Of a DNA stretch of 64,000 nt, positions 42,532-50,390 are shown piece after piece. The notes beneath the pieces are model-generated. The model had not been told where the DNA came from, did no database searches, and saw only the letters and a list, made by a program, of their open reading frames with translations. How positions within the stretch are numbered: the stretch's first letter is position 1; every line of letters starts with the position of its first letter. Made by a program: the position numbers and the translations under genes. Source of the DNA: CANJIV01 sp046330225 (lineage in GTDB: Bacteria > Actinomycetota > Thermoleophilia > Solirubrobacterales > Solirubrobacteraceae); NCBI GenBank assembly GCA_046330225.1, contig JAXLTD010000005.1, forward strand, positions 124,001 to 188,000, given 5' to 3'.

Positions 42532-43845
42532 CTACGCCGCGGCCTTCCAGTCGGCGAACCCGGGACGAACCGCGCCGTCCGTCCCGACCAGCCCGCAGTC
42601 GTAGGACGGTGCAGTCGCGTAGAGGTACTGCGACGCGAGGCCGATCGCCGGGACCGCGGCGCGGCGCTCGCGGATCGCCGCGAGCGCGTGAGCCTGGCCG
42701 AGCACGCCGCCCGCGGCGGCCAGGCGCACGCCGCCCTCGGTCAGCCAGATCGCCGGCCGTCCGCGCCGCCGTGCGCCGCGCCAGCGGCCCTCGAGCTGCG
42801 CGGCGGCGGCCGCTGTCCGCAGGTCCGGCTGGGGGTCCTCGGCGTCGTTGTAGTCGTGGTGGGTCCAGACGACCCGCGGGTGTGCGGCGTACCCGCGGGC
42901 GCCGAGCGCCTCGAGCACAGCGGCGTTGAACCTGTCGAACGCCGTGTACCGGCGCGTCGAGGCGCTCGCGTCGGCGGTCGCCGGCCCGAGCAGGAGCAGG
43001 CCGTGGCCGAAGGCGGCACCGATGGCGGTCGCGGTCGCGAGCATCTCGGCGGCCGCGTCCGGCGCGGTGAGCGCCGTGGGGGCCCAGGCCGCGTCATCGC
43101 GCGGGTCGGCGCTGGCGGGCGGGGACTGCTGGGGCCAGAGCTGCCCGTTGGGCTCGTTGCAGATCTCCAGCGCATCGGCGTTCGGCCCGGACCCGCTTCC
43201 CGGCCGGTAGCGCCCATACGCCCAGCGGATGAATCCGGCCCAGTCCGACTCGGGCCCGAAGCCGTCTGCGGGCATCCGGAAGGCCAGGCCCGCCCGGGCG
43301 GCGGCCAGCGCCGGGGTGCGCAGCCCGGACGGGCCGGACGCCGCCCAGGCCTCGTAGTCCTCGCGGGCCATCCGGTCGGGAGCGGCAAAGGCGATCTCCT
43401 CCTCGCTGCCCGGCCGCAGGTGGGCGGTGCCGTTGCTCCAGCCGGGGAACGAGTAGACGGTGAGGATGACCCGGCGCCCGTCGGCCTTCGCCGCGGCGAC
43501 GTCGGCATCGAGCGCGGCGAGCACCGGCGCGGCGGCGGCGTTGACCCCGGTGCCCGGCGGCGCCGCCGCAGCGGGGCCGCCGGGGGCGAGCTGGTCGTAC
43601 GGGAGCCACAGCCGCACCCACGGGTCGGCCGGCCCCGCCAGGATCCACCGGCGGTTGGCGGCGTAGCGCTGGGACTGGGCCGCCGCATCGGACGGGTAGA
43701 GCACGCCCGCCGGGCCCAGGACGATGCAGCGCGGCGGCCCGGCCGGCGCCGCGGGCAGGCGGCGCGGCCAGGCGCCGGCGGCCGCAGCGGCGCCGAGGCC
43801 GGCGGCGCCGGCGACGAACGCGCGGCGGGTGCAGCGGGCGGGCAC
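42532..43845 (-). CDS. Tat-exported glycosidase-like protein (clan GH-A)
   Basis: The 437-residue product begins with a twin-arginine signal (TRRAFVAGAAGLGAAAAAG). The mature part looks like a (beta/alpha)8 glycoside hydrolase: an early VRLWLPYDQLAPG, then VILTVYSFPGWSNG, the acid/base Glu in ALEICNEPNGQLWP (NEP motif), VVWTHHDYN, and the nucleophile Glu in IWLTEGGVRLA. This order of NEP and TEGG fits clan GH-A (for example GH5/GH39-like), but the exact family and polysaccharide are unknown. GTG at 43845 is used because it opens the signal peptide. It is convergent with the 41361 gene, with 7 bases between the stop codons. Confidence 0.78.
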   Translation of the reverse strand: MPARCTRRAFVAGAAGLGAAAAAGAWPRRLPAAPAGPPRCIVLGPAGVLYPSDAAAQSQRYAANRRWILAGPADPWVRLWLPYDQLAPGGPAAAAPPGTGVNAAAAPVLAALDADVAAAKADGRRVILTVYSFPGWSNGTAHLRPGSEEEIAFAAPDRMAREDYEAWAASGPSGLRTPALAAARAGLAFRMPADGFGPESDWAGFIRWAYGRYRPGSGSGPNADALEICNEPNGQLWPQQSPPASADPRDDAAWAPTALTAPDAAAEMLATATAIGAAFGHGLLLLGPATADASASTRRYTAFDRFNAAVLEALGARGYAAHPRVVWTHHDYNDAEDPQPDLRTAAAAAQLEGRWRGARRRGRPAIWLTEGGVRLAAAGGVLGQAHALAAIRERRAAVPAIGLASQYLYATAPSYDCGLVGTDGAVRPGFADWKAAA

Positions 43846-43932
43846 CGCCCGAGGATGGCAGAGCTCAGGCAGCGCCCGCGCCGCCCGCCGGCGTTCGATC
43901 CGGGCCGCGGGCCGCGATAGCGTGCGCCCGCG

Positions 43933-45168
43933 ATGGAGCTCGATCTCGGGGACCTGCTGGCCATCAGCGCGCTCGCGCTGCTGGCGCCCCTCATCGTCGA
44001 CCTCATCCCCGGGATCGGGCTGCCGATCGTCGTCGTCGAGCTCGCGATGGGGATCCTCATCGGGTCCCAGGGCCTCAATCTCGTTCATGAGAACAACGTC
44101 GTCTCGCTGTTCTCGGAGTTCGGCCTGGCCCTGCTGTTCTTCCTCGCGGGGTTCGAGATCGAGTTCAAGGCGGTCAAGGGCCCGCCGCTGAAGCTGGCCG
44201 CCTGGGGCTTCCTGCTGTCGTTCGGCATCGCGATCGCGATCGGCCTCACGCTGTACTCGGTCGGGTACATCCGGTCCGGGCTCCTCGTGGCCACCACGCT
44301 GTGTGCCACCGCCCTCGGGACCCTGACGCCGATCCTTCGCGACTCCGGGCTCATCAGGACGCGGCTCGGGGCTTATGTCGTCGGCGCCGGGGTCGCGGGC
44401 GAGTTCGGCGTCATCGTCCTCATGTCGCTGCTCTTCGGGAGCGAGGGCGGCCTCACGGCGGCGCTCCTGCTGCTCGCCTTCACGGTCGTGACGGTCGCCG
44501 CCGGGTTCGTCGCCACGCGGGCGAAGACCCCGCGCTACATCGAGCTGACCCGGCGCAGCCTCGAGACGAGCTCGCAGCTTCCCATCCGCCTCGCGCTCGC
44601 GACGCTGCTCGGCCTCATGCTGCTCACCCAGGACTTCGGCATCGACGTGATCCTCGGCGCCTTCGCGGCCGGCGTGGTCTTCCGCCTCGCCGTGCACCGG
44701 GACCAGTCGGCGGTCGTCACCTCGAAGCTCGACGCCATCGGCTACGGGTTCTTCATCCCGGTCTTCTTCATCACGAGCGGGATGAACTTCGACCTCTCGG
44801 CGCTGTTCGGCAGCGTGGGGAGCGCGCTGCGGCTGCCGGTCTTCTACGCCCTGCTGCTCGTCGTCCGCGGGGTCCCGGCGCTCGTGCTCTACCGCAACGA
44901 TCTCGGCGCCACGGCGCGCCGGATCCTCGCGCTGTTCTCGGCGACGTCGCTGCCGCTCATCATCGCCCTCACCCAGGTCGGGCTGCAGAACGGCACGATG
45001 CGCGCCGACACGGCGGCGGCGCTCGTCGCCGCCGGCGTCCTCTCGGTGCTCATCAACCCGCTCGTCGCGCTGCGGCTGGCGAAGCGCCTGCCGGCCGCAG
45101 AGCGCGACGCGGTGCCCTCGCCCGACGCCGCGGCCGCCGGCAGGGACGCGGCGACCGAACCGGCATAG
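43933..45168 (+). CDS. CPA2-family cation/proton antiporter
   Basis: The 411-residue product has about 12-13 membrane segments and the Na+/H+-exchanger fold. GLALLFFLAGFEIEFKAVKG is the typical CPA2 loop, LCATALGTLTPILRDSG is the conserved discontinuous helix region, and FIPVFFITSGMNFDLSALF is the C-terminal conserved block. No TrkA-N or RCK domain follows, so it is shorter than KefB/KefC. It likely exchanges Na+ or K+ for protons. It is divergent from the Tat-exported glycosidase. Confidence 0.9.
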   Translation: MELDLGDLLAISALALLAPLIVDLIPGIGLPIVVVELAMGILIGSQGLNLVHENNVVSLFSEFGLALLFFLAGFEIEFKAVKGPPLKLAAWGFLLSFGIAIAIGLTLYSVGYIRSGLLVATTLCATALGTLTPILRDSGLIRTRLGAYVVGAGVAGEFGVIVLMSLLFGSEGGLTAALLLLAFTVVTVAAGFVATRAKTPRYIELTRRSLETSSQLPIRLALATLLGLMLLTQDFGIDVILGAFAAGVVFRLAVHRDQSAVVTSKLDAIGYGFFIPVFFITSGMNFDLSALFGSVGSALRLPVFYALLLVVRGVPALVLYRNDLGATARRILALFSATSLPLIIALTQVGLQNGTMRADTAAALVAAGVLSVLINPLVALRLAKRLPAAERDAVPSPDAAAAGRDAATEPA

Positions 45169-45224
45169 AGTCCGGCCCGCAGCAGCCCCGCGCTGCCATT
45201 CCGACTCCACTCCAGCGAGGTCCC

Positions 45225-46052
45225 ATGAGCCTGTCCGGCACGACCATCTTCATCTCCGGCGCCAGCCGCGGCATTGGGCTGGCGATCGCCCTGCGCGCAG
45301 CCCGGGACGGCGCGAACGTCGCGCTGGTCGCCAAGACCGCCGAGCCGCACCCCAAGCTCGAGGGCACGGTCCACACCGCTGCCGCCGCGATCGAGGCGGC
45401 GGGCGGCCAGGCGCTCCCGATCGTCGGCGACATCCGCGACGAGGAGCAGGTGCAGTCGGCGGTCGCCGCCGCGGCGGAGCGGTTCGGGGGCATCGACATC
45501 TGCGTCAACAACGCCTCGGCGATCAACCTCGCCGGCACCGAGGCGCTCGAGCTCAAGCGCTACGACCTCATGCAGGACATCAACGTGCGCGGCGCCTTCG
45601 CGGTGACGCGTGCGTGCGTCCCGCATCTGCGCCAGGGCCGCAATCCGCACATCCTCACGCTGTCGCCGCCGATCAGCCTCGAGCCGCGCTGGCTCGGCCC
45701 TCACGTCGGCTACACCCTGGCGAAGTACGGCATGAGCCTCCTGGCGCTCGGCTGGGCCGAGGAGTTCAAGGAGGCCGGCATCGCGTCCAACGCGCTGTGG
45801 CCGCGCACGCTCGTCGCCACGGCGGCGGTCCAGAACCTCCTGGGCGGCGACGCCGCGATGCAGCGCGCCCGCAAGCCCGAGGTCTACGCCGACGCCGCCT
45901 ACGCGGTCCTCACCCGCCCGAGCCGCGAGTGCACCGGGAACACGTTCCTGTGCGAGGACGTCCTGCTCGAGTCGGGCGTCACCGACCTCGAGCCCTACAG
46001 CTACGTCCCGGGGGCCGACCTCCAGGTCGACCTCTTCGTGGACCACGTCTGA
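45225..46052 (+). CDS. Short-chain dehydrogenase, HSDL2-like
   Basis: The 275-residue SDR has a cofactor loop SGASRGIG (near residue 12), NNASAINLAG in place of NNAG, and an active site YTLAKYGMS preceded by a Ser in LTLSPPISLEP. The LVAKTAEPHPKLEGTVHTAA stretch near residue 36 is characteristic of the HSDL2/hydroxysteroid-dehydrogenase-like-2 group, which may act on fatty acyl or steroid substrates. GCGAGG lies about 6 bases before ATG 45225. It follows the antiporter by 56 bp on the same strand. Confidence 0.9.
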   Translation: MSLSGTTIFISGASRGIGLAIALRAARDGANVALVAKTAEPHPKLEGTVHTAAAAIEAAGGQALPIVGDIRDEEQVQSAVAAAAERFGGIDICVNNASAINLAGTEALELKRYDLMQDINVRGAFAVTRACVPHLRQGRNPHILTLSPPISLEPRWLGPHVGYTLAKYGMSLLALGWAEEFKEAGIASNALWPRTLVATAAVQNLLGGDAAMQRARKPEVYADAAYAVLTRPSRECTGNTFLCEDVLLESGVTDLEPYSYVPGADLQVDLFVDHV

Positions 46053-46081
46053 GCCCGTGCGCCGCGCCCGCGCGGCGGCGG

Positions 46082-46528
46082 TCAGCGGACGCGGATCGTG
46101 TAGCGGCGGGTCACGTTTGGCTTGTTCCCGCTCGGCGGGACGTAGCCGACGGTGAACGTCGTCGTGCCGGCGGCGAGGCCGCGGAACGGGTAGACCCGCA
46201 CGCCGGCAGCGCCGGGCGGCGCGTCCGGCAGCGAGAGGTCCTCGGGCTCGCCGGTCTTCACGACCGTCGGGTCGGGCAGCGTGAGGAACTGCCACGTGTA
46301 CCCCGTCGACGGGTTGTTCGGCAGGACGACCTTGACCGTGCCGCCGACGTTGGCCGCGAGCACCGTGCCTGGCCGAGTCTGCGCCGGCAGCGCGCCGCCG
46401 CCCGCCGTCGACGGGGCCGCGGCGGTCGCCGTGGACCCCGTCGTGCCGCTCCCGCTGTCGCCGCAGCCGGCAGCGACGGCGGCGAGGCTGGCGCCGGCAG
46501 CGAGCGACGTCAGCCAGGCGCGAGCCAT
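46082..46528 (-). CDS. Chagasin-like (I42) protease-inhibitor lipoprotein
   Basis: The 148-residue product begins with a lipoprotein signal (lipobox VAAGC at residues ~18-22), followed by a Gly/Ser/Thr-rich spacer and a ~95-residue beta domain. The first chagasin loop is NPSTGYTWQF, and the later loop includes AGTTTFTVGYVPPSG. Chagasin-family proteins block C1-family cysteine proteases; in bacteria this would protect the outer face of the membrane. The start codon touches the stop of the aldo/keto reductase (TAGATG), so both are co-translated. Confidence 0.85.
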   Translation of the reverse strand: MARAWLTSLAAGASLAAVAAGCGDSGSGTTGSTATAAAPSTAGGGALPAQTRPGTVLAANVGGTVKVVLPNNPSTGYTWQFLTLPDPTVVKTGEPEDLSLPDAPPGAAGVRVYPFRGLAAGTTTFTVGYVPPSGNKPNVTRRYTIRVR

Positions 46529-47665
46529 CTAGGCCGCCCGCTCCACGAGGTCGCGCTCGGGCGCGATCCGCCAGCGGCCGGCGACGTCCGCCAGTTCGGC
46601 GTCGATGCCCCACTCGTCCGGGAGGTAGCCGCCCTCGTAGCCGGGCGCGGCGCCCTTGAGCGGCATGCAGTTCGCGTTGTCGCCGATCGCCCGGATCTCG
46701 GCGACTTCTTCGGCGGTCAGCACGACCTCCGCGGGCGTCGCCGCGAGATCGGCGCGCTGGCTCTCCACCGGGCGGGCGCCGTCACCCGCCTCCTGGATGA
46801 GCGTCGGCACGACGCACCGCACCGGGGCGTGGGCCAGATTCCACTGGGCCGCGAGCTGCAGCGGGCTGAGCCCGTGGCGCTCGGCGATGGGGCGCATGCG
46901 GGCCAGCCGCTCCACGCCCGACTCGACCCATCCCTCGGGCCGGAACGCGCGGTGGTCGTTGGGCCGGAACTCGTGCCCGGGGCCCATGTCGCCGTGGAAC
47001 ACGCCCCCGTAGTCCACGACCCGGGTGATGATCCCGATGCCCTGCTGCTCGGCGGCCCCCAGGCACAGCTCGCCGGGCCACGGCTCGAGCGGGTTGAGGA
47101 TGATCATCGCCCAGTCGATCACGTCGCCGTAGCGCTCGAAGCAGTCGATCAGGTCGAGCGTGAACCCGTTCGCCGGCCCCGGCGCCACGCCGATCTCGTC
47201 GGCGAGCCCCGCGTCGCGCAGCCCGGCCATGGCCTCCCACACCGCCGGGTGGGAGTAGCCCGTGCGGTCGGGGTTGTGGAGCATCAGGAGGTCGAAGCGG
47301 TCCACGCCCACGCGCTCGAGGCTGCGCTCGGTCGCCATCCGCAGGTAGTCCGCGTAGCCGTCGGGGCTGCGCAGGCCCGGGTCGGTGAACCGCGGGAACC
47401 CCTTCGCGCCGTTGCGCTCGCCGGTGTAGAAGTCGTGGCCGACGGTGCCCGCAACGGCGTAGCGCTCGCGGGGGACGCCGGCCAGCGCGCGGCCGAGCGC
47501 CTCATCGGCGGCGCCCTGGCCGTAGACGTCGGCGGTGATGACCGTCCGGATGTCGTCGCCGGGGCGCAGCAGCGCGAGGAGGCGGTCGTCGTCGAGCGGC
47601 TCCCCGAAGTGCATGAAGCGCCCGCCGCTCCAGGTGCCGATTGCGGTGTGGGTGAGGGCTGACAT
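46529..47665 (-). CDS. Aldo/keto reductase-family protein
   Basis: The 378-residue product has an aldo/keto reductase barrel: VITADVYGQGAADEALGRAL carries the Asp and Tyr of the active site, DLLMLHNPDRTGYS carries the His. Where most relatives have the catalytic Lys (iatKvg), it has VAGTVG, so the Lys appears to be Thr. It is longer than a usual AKR, with an extra C-terminal region (AAPGYEGGYLPDEWGID). It may be a weak reductase or another activity. It is translationally joined to the chagasin-like lipoprotein. Confidence 0.82.
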   Translation of the reverse strand: MSALTHTAIGTWSGGRFMHFGEPLDDDRLLALLRPGDDIRTVITADVYGQGAADEALGRALAGVPRERYAVAGTVGHDFYTGERNGAKGFPRFTDPGLRSPDGYADYLRMATERSLERVGVDRFDLLMLHNPDRTGYSHPAVWEAMAGLRDAGLADEIGVAPGPANGFTLDLIDCFERYGDVIDWAMIILNPLEPWPGELCLGAAEQQGIGIITRVVDYGGVFHGDMGPGHEFRPNDHRAFRPEGWVESGVERLARMRPIAERHGLSPLQLAAQWNLAHAPVRCVVPTLIQEAGDGARPVESQRADLAATPAEVVLTAEEVAEIRAIGDNANCMPLKGAAPGYEGGYLPDEWGIDAELADVAGRWRIAPERDLVERAA

Positions 47666-47724
47666 GGGCGGGATCCTACGCCGCGGATCCCGATCGCGGC
47701 GGCCGGCCGGACCTCCCGCTGCGG

Positions 47725-48270
47725 CTAGTTGACGCTCGGGTCGCCGGGCATGCGGGCCAGCAGGGCGTACTGGCCGCCGCGGCCCTCGAGCACGGCGGGC
47801 CAGAGCCGCGCCGGGTCGTCGCTGAAGATCTCCTCCCGGCGGGCCGGCGTCACGATCCAGTCGTCGCGCTCGAGCTCGGACTCGAGCTGGCCCGGGCCCC
47901 AGCCGGCGTAGCCGGCGAACACCCGGGAGCGCCGCGTGACCCCCGCGGCGTCGGCGAGGTCGGAGCCCGCCGAGAGGAACCCGATGTCCTCCAGGACGAC
48001 CGCGGCGGCCTCGGCGGGCGCGTCGAACTCGGCCAGGACGACCACCGCGGTGGGCTGGACCGGTCCGCCCTCGAAGATGATGCCCTGCGGGTCCGCGACC
48101 TCGCCGAGCTCCGGCGCCGCCTCCTCCACCGCCGTCTCCGACGGGCGGTTGAGGATCAGCCCCATCGCGCCGCCCTCACCGTGCTCGGCGATGAGCACGA
48201 CCGACCGGCGGAAGTTCGGGTCCTCGAGCAGCGGCCCGGCGATGAGCAGCTGTCCGCGCAGCGAATCCAT
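47725..48270 (-). CDS. yqgE: YqgE/AlgH-family protein (UPF0301)
   Basis: The 181-residue product has the family start LRGQLLIAGPLLEDPNFRRS, then VVLIAEHGEGGAMGLILNRP, GGPVQPTAVVVLAEF, and FAGYAGWGPGQLESEL. The function of YqgE is unclear; AlgH was linked to alginate regulation. It is cytoplasmic and of normal length. It starts at ATG 48270 and is divergent from the 48338 membrane-protein gene. Confidence 0.93.
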   Translation of the reverse strand: MDSLRGQLLIAGPLLEDPNFRRSVVLIAEHGEGGAMGLILNRPSETAVEEAAPELGEVADPQGIIFEGGPVQPTAVVVLAEFDAPAEAAAVVLEDIGFLSAGSDLADAAGVTRRSRVFAGYAGWGPGQLESELERDDWIVTPARREEIFSDDPARLWPAVLEGRGGQYALLARMPGDPSVN

Positions 48271-48337
48271 GCCCGCATTGTGCCGCGCCGCGCCGCCGCG
48301 CGGGCCGCCGCCCGCCCCCCGACTACGCTGTGCCCCC

Positions 48338-49117
48338 ATGGCGACCTTCCAGCAGCCGGGGGGCGCGGGCCCGGCCCGCCCCAAGGTCCGGCCGAGCGCC
48401 TGGTGGTACCTCGCCCCGCCGCTCGTGTTCATCGCCTCGGCCGCGATCGCGGTGACCCTGGCGATCACGTCGATCGCACCCGGGTTCGACGCTCTCACGA
48501 AGTCGCTCGTGGAGTTCACGCCGCCTGCGAACGGCACCGTCACCCTCAAGGACGGCGACACCGAGACCATCTACCTCAAGACCGAGGCCAACGGCATCCC
48601 GCTCGCGCCCGCCGCGGGGGTCTCGGCGGACGACCTGAGCTGCCGGGCCACCGCGGTGTCGGGCGAGACGTCGGTCACGGTCGGCGACACGTTCGACCTG
48701 ACGTTCACGCAGTCCAACGACAAGTACCAGGCACTGAAAGAGTTCACGGCCAACGGCTCGGGGGACTACACCGTGCACTGCACGGTGGCGGGGGCGCCCG
48801 GCGCGCAGCTCGCGCTGGGGAAGAAGATCGGCCTGCTCCGCCTGCTGGGCGGCACGTTCGGCGCGATCGCGGCGTTCCTCGCCGGCTGTGGGATCGCGAT
48901 CGGCTCGTTCGTCCTCATCCTCGTGCTGCGGATCCGCAGCAAGCGCCGCGCCCAGGGGCCCCCGTCCGGGCCGACCGGCCCGTCGGGCCAGCCCGTGTGG
49001 ACCCCGCCGCAGCCGCAGCCGCCGGCGGGCGGCCCGGCGCCTCCGAGTCAGCCGCAGGCACCGCCGCCGCAGTGGCCGCCTCCCGACCAGGGCCCGCAGT
49101 GGCCGCCCGCGGGGTAG
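48338..49117 (+). CDS. Two-helix membrane protein with Pro-rich tail
   Basis: The 259-residue product has helices near residues 25-45 (LAPPLVFIASAAIAVTLAI) and 175-200 (GGTFGAIAAFLAGCGIAIGS). An external domain of about 125 residues between them contains two Cys (LSCRATAV, TVHCTVAG), likely a disulphide. The C-terminal ~55 residues are Pro/Gln/Gly-rich (PPQPQPPAGGPAPPSQ). I do not recognise a family, although such tails are frequent in actinobacterial envelope proteins. The next gene follows after 4 bases. Confidence 0.8.
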   Translation: MATFQQPGGAGPARPKVRPSAWWYLAPPLVFIASAAIAVTLAITSIAPGFDALTKSLVEFTPPANGTVTLKDGDTETIYLKTEANGIPLAPAAGVSADDLSCRATAVSGETSVTVGDTFDLTFTQSNDKYQALKEFTANGSGDYTVHCTVAGAPGAQLALGKKIGLLRLLGGTFGAIAAFLAGCGIAIGSFVLILVLRIRSKRRAQGPPSGPTGPSGQPVWTPPQPQPPAGGPAPPSQPQAPPPQWPPPDQGPQWPPAG

Positions 49118-49121
49118 CGCG

Positions 49122-49661
49122 GTGCCCGGACCGGTCAGCGTCTTCATCGCGGCCTCGCTGGACGGGTTCATCGCCGGGCCCGGCGACGACCTGTCGTGGC
49201 TGCCGCAGGCCAGCGGGGAGGACTACGGGTTCGACGCCTACATGGCCGCGACCGCGGCGCTGCTCATGGGCCGCTCGACCTATGACGTGGTGGCCGGGTT
49301 CGAGGAGTGGCCGTACGGCGACACCCCGGTGTTCGTGGCCACGACCCGCCCGCTCGAGCCCGTCACCCCCACCGTGCGGGCCGTGTCGGGCGAGCCCGGG
49401 GCGCTGCTCGCGGCCCTGGACGCGGCGGGCATCGCCGGCGGCGTCTACGTCGACGGCGGCACGCTCATCCGGCAGTTCCTGGACGCCGGCCTGATCGACG
49501 AGGCCACGGTCACCGTCATCCCGGTGATCCTCGGGGCGGGCACGCCGCTGTTCGCGGGCGCCGGGCACCGGCACGCGCTCGAGCTCGTGAGCGCGGCCCC
49601 GTTCCCGTCGGGCCTCGTCCAGCTGCGCTACCGGGTGGTCAGCTCGACCGGGAGATCGTGA
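49122..49661 (+). CDS. RibD C-terminal/dihydrofolate-reductase-like protein
   Basis: The 179-residue product has VSVFIAASLDGFIAGPGDDL at the start, LLMGRSTYDVVAGFEEWPYG, VYVDGGTLIRQFLDAGLIDE, and VTVIPVILGAGTPLF, the pattern of the DHFR-like RibD_C family. These NADPH reductases act on pyrimidine or pteridine-like rings, but stand-alone members are mostly uncharacterised. GTG at 49122 lies 4 bases after the preceding stop. It is convergent with the hydroxylase-like gene, with 7 bases between. Confidence 0.88.
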   Translation: MPGPVSVFIAASLDGFIAGPGDDLSWLPQASGEDYGFDAYMAATAALLMGRSTYDVVAGFEEWPYGDTPVFVATTRPLEPVTPTVRAVSGEPGALLAALDAAGIAGGVYVDGGTLIRQFLDAGLIDEATVTVIPVILGAGTPLFAGAGHRHALELVSAAPFPSGLVQLRYRVVSSTGRS

Positions 49662-49668
49662 CGAGCGG

Positions 49669-50322
49669 TCACTCGTCCCCGGCGTCCCGCCGACTGCGCG
49701 GCGCCGTGCCGAAGACGTAGTCCCAGTAGGGCGCGCTGACCCCGAAGCCCTTCGTGTCGTCCTGGAAGTGGTGGCGCATGTGCAGCTCGCGCAGCTTCTT
49801 CGCCACCCGGGACTTCGGCGTGGCGTGATGCACGAAGTAGTGGGTCATGTCGTACATCAGGTACCCGAGCAGGAACCCCGCGCTCCAGGCCAGGCCCGGG
49901 TCGGTGCCGAGCGCCGCGATGAAGGCCAGGCAGAACAGGCTGCTGAGCGGGACGCTCACGGACGGCGGCATGACGAGGCGCATCGGATCGTTCGGGTGGT
50001 CGTGGTGCACGCCGTGGATGATCCAGTGCAGCCGCGCGCCGATCCCGTCCTCGGGCTCGAAGTGGAAGACGATCCGGTGCAGCCAGTACTCGGTCAGCGT
50101 CCAGAACAGCCACCCGCCGGCGGCCAGGAGCAGCGCCTTTCCGAGCGGAACGCCGCCGTCGAGGGCGAACGCGAACGTCAGGACGATCGCGGGCGCGAAG
50201 ATGAGCGGCACGACGACGGGATGCACGCGCGACATCCGATCGAGCAGCGGAGAATCGAACATGCGCGGCGAGGCGCGCAGGATTTCGGAGCGGGGTGCGG
50301 AGGGATCAGGATTCGTCGCCAT
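49669..50322 (-). CDS. Fatty-acid-hydroxylase-superfamily membrane protein
   Basis: The 217-residue protein has three or four membrane segments and the di-iron His boxes: LHRIVFH (near 82), HWIIHGVHHDHP, HYFVHHATP and HMRHHFQDD. These match sterol desaturase / fatty acid hydroxylases such as FAH1-type 2-hydroxylases. It probably hydroxylates an acyl chain of a membrane lipid. ATG at 50322 is used. Confidence 0.88.
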   Translation of the reverse strand: MATNPDPSAPRSEILRASPRMFDSPLLDRMSRVHPVVVPLIFAPAIVLTFAFALDGGVPLGKALLLAAGGWLFWTLTEYWLHRIVFHFEPEDGIGARLHWIIHGVHHDHPNDPMRLVMPPSVSVPLSSLFCLAFIAALGTDPGLAWSAGFLLGYLMYDMTHYFVHHATPKSRVAKKLRELHMRHHFQDDTKGFGVSAPYWDYVFGTAPRSRRDAGDE

Positions 50323-50390
50323 GGGGAATTCCTAGCGCATCGCCGGACGGACTCTCGGGATCACAGCACCGGTTGCGGCACCGGTCAACC

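Noticed and set aside
42532..45210. 892-codon minus-strand frame extending through the antiporter gene
   Set aside because: Only the section from GTG 43845 has a Tat signal and glycosidase motifs. Upstream it is the complement of the antiporter, which has clear membrane helices.
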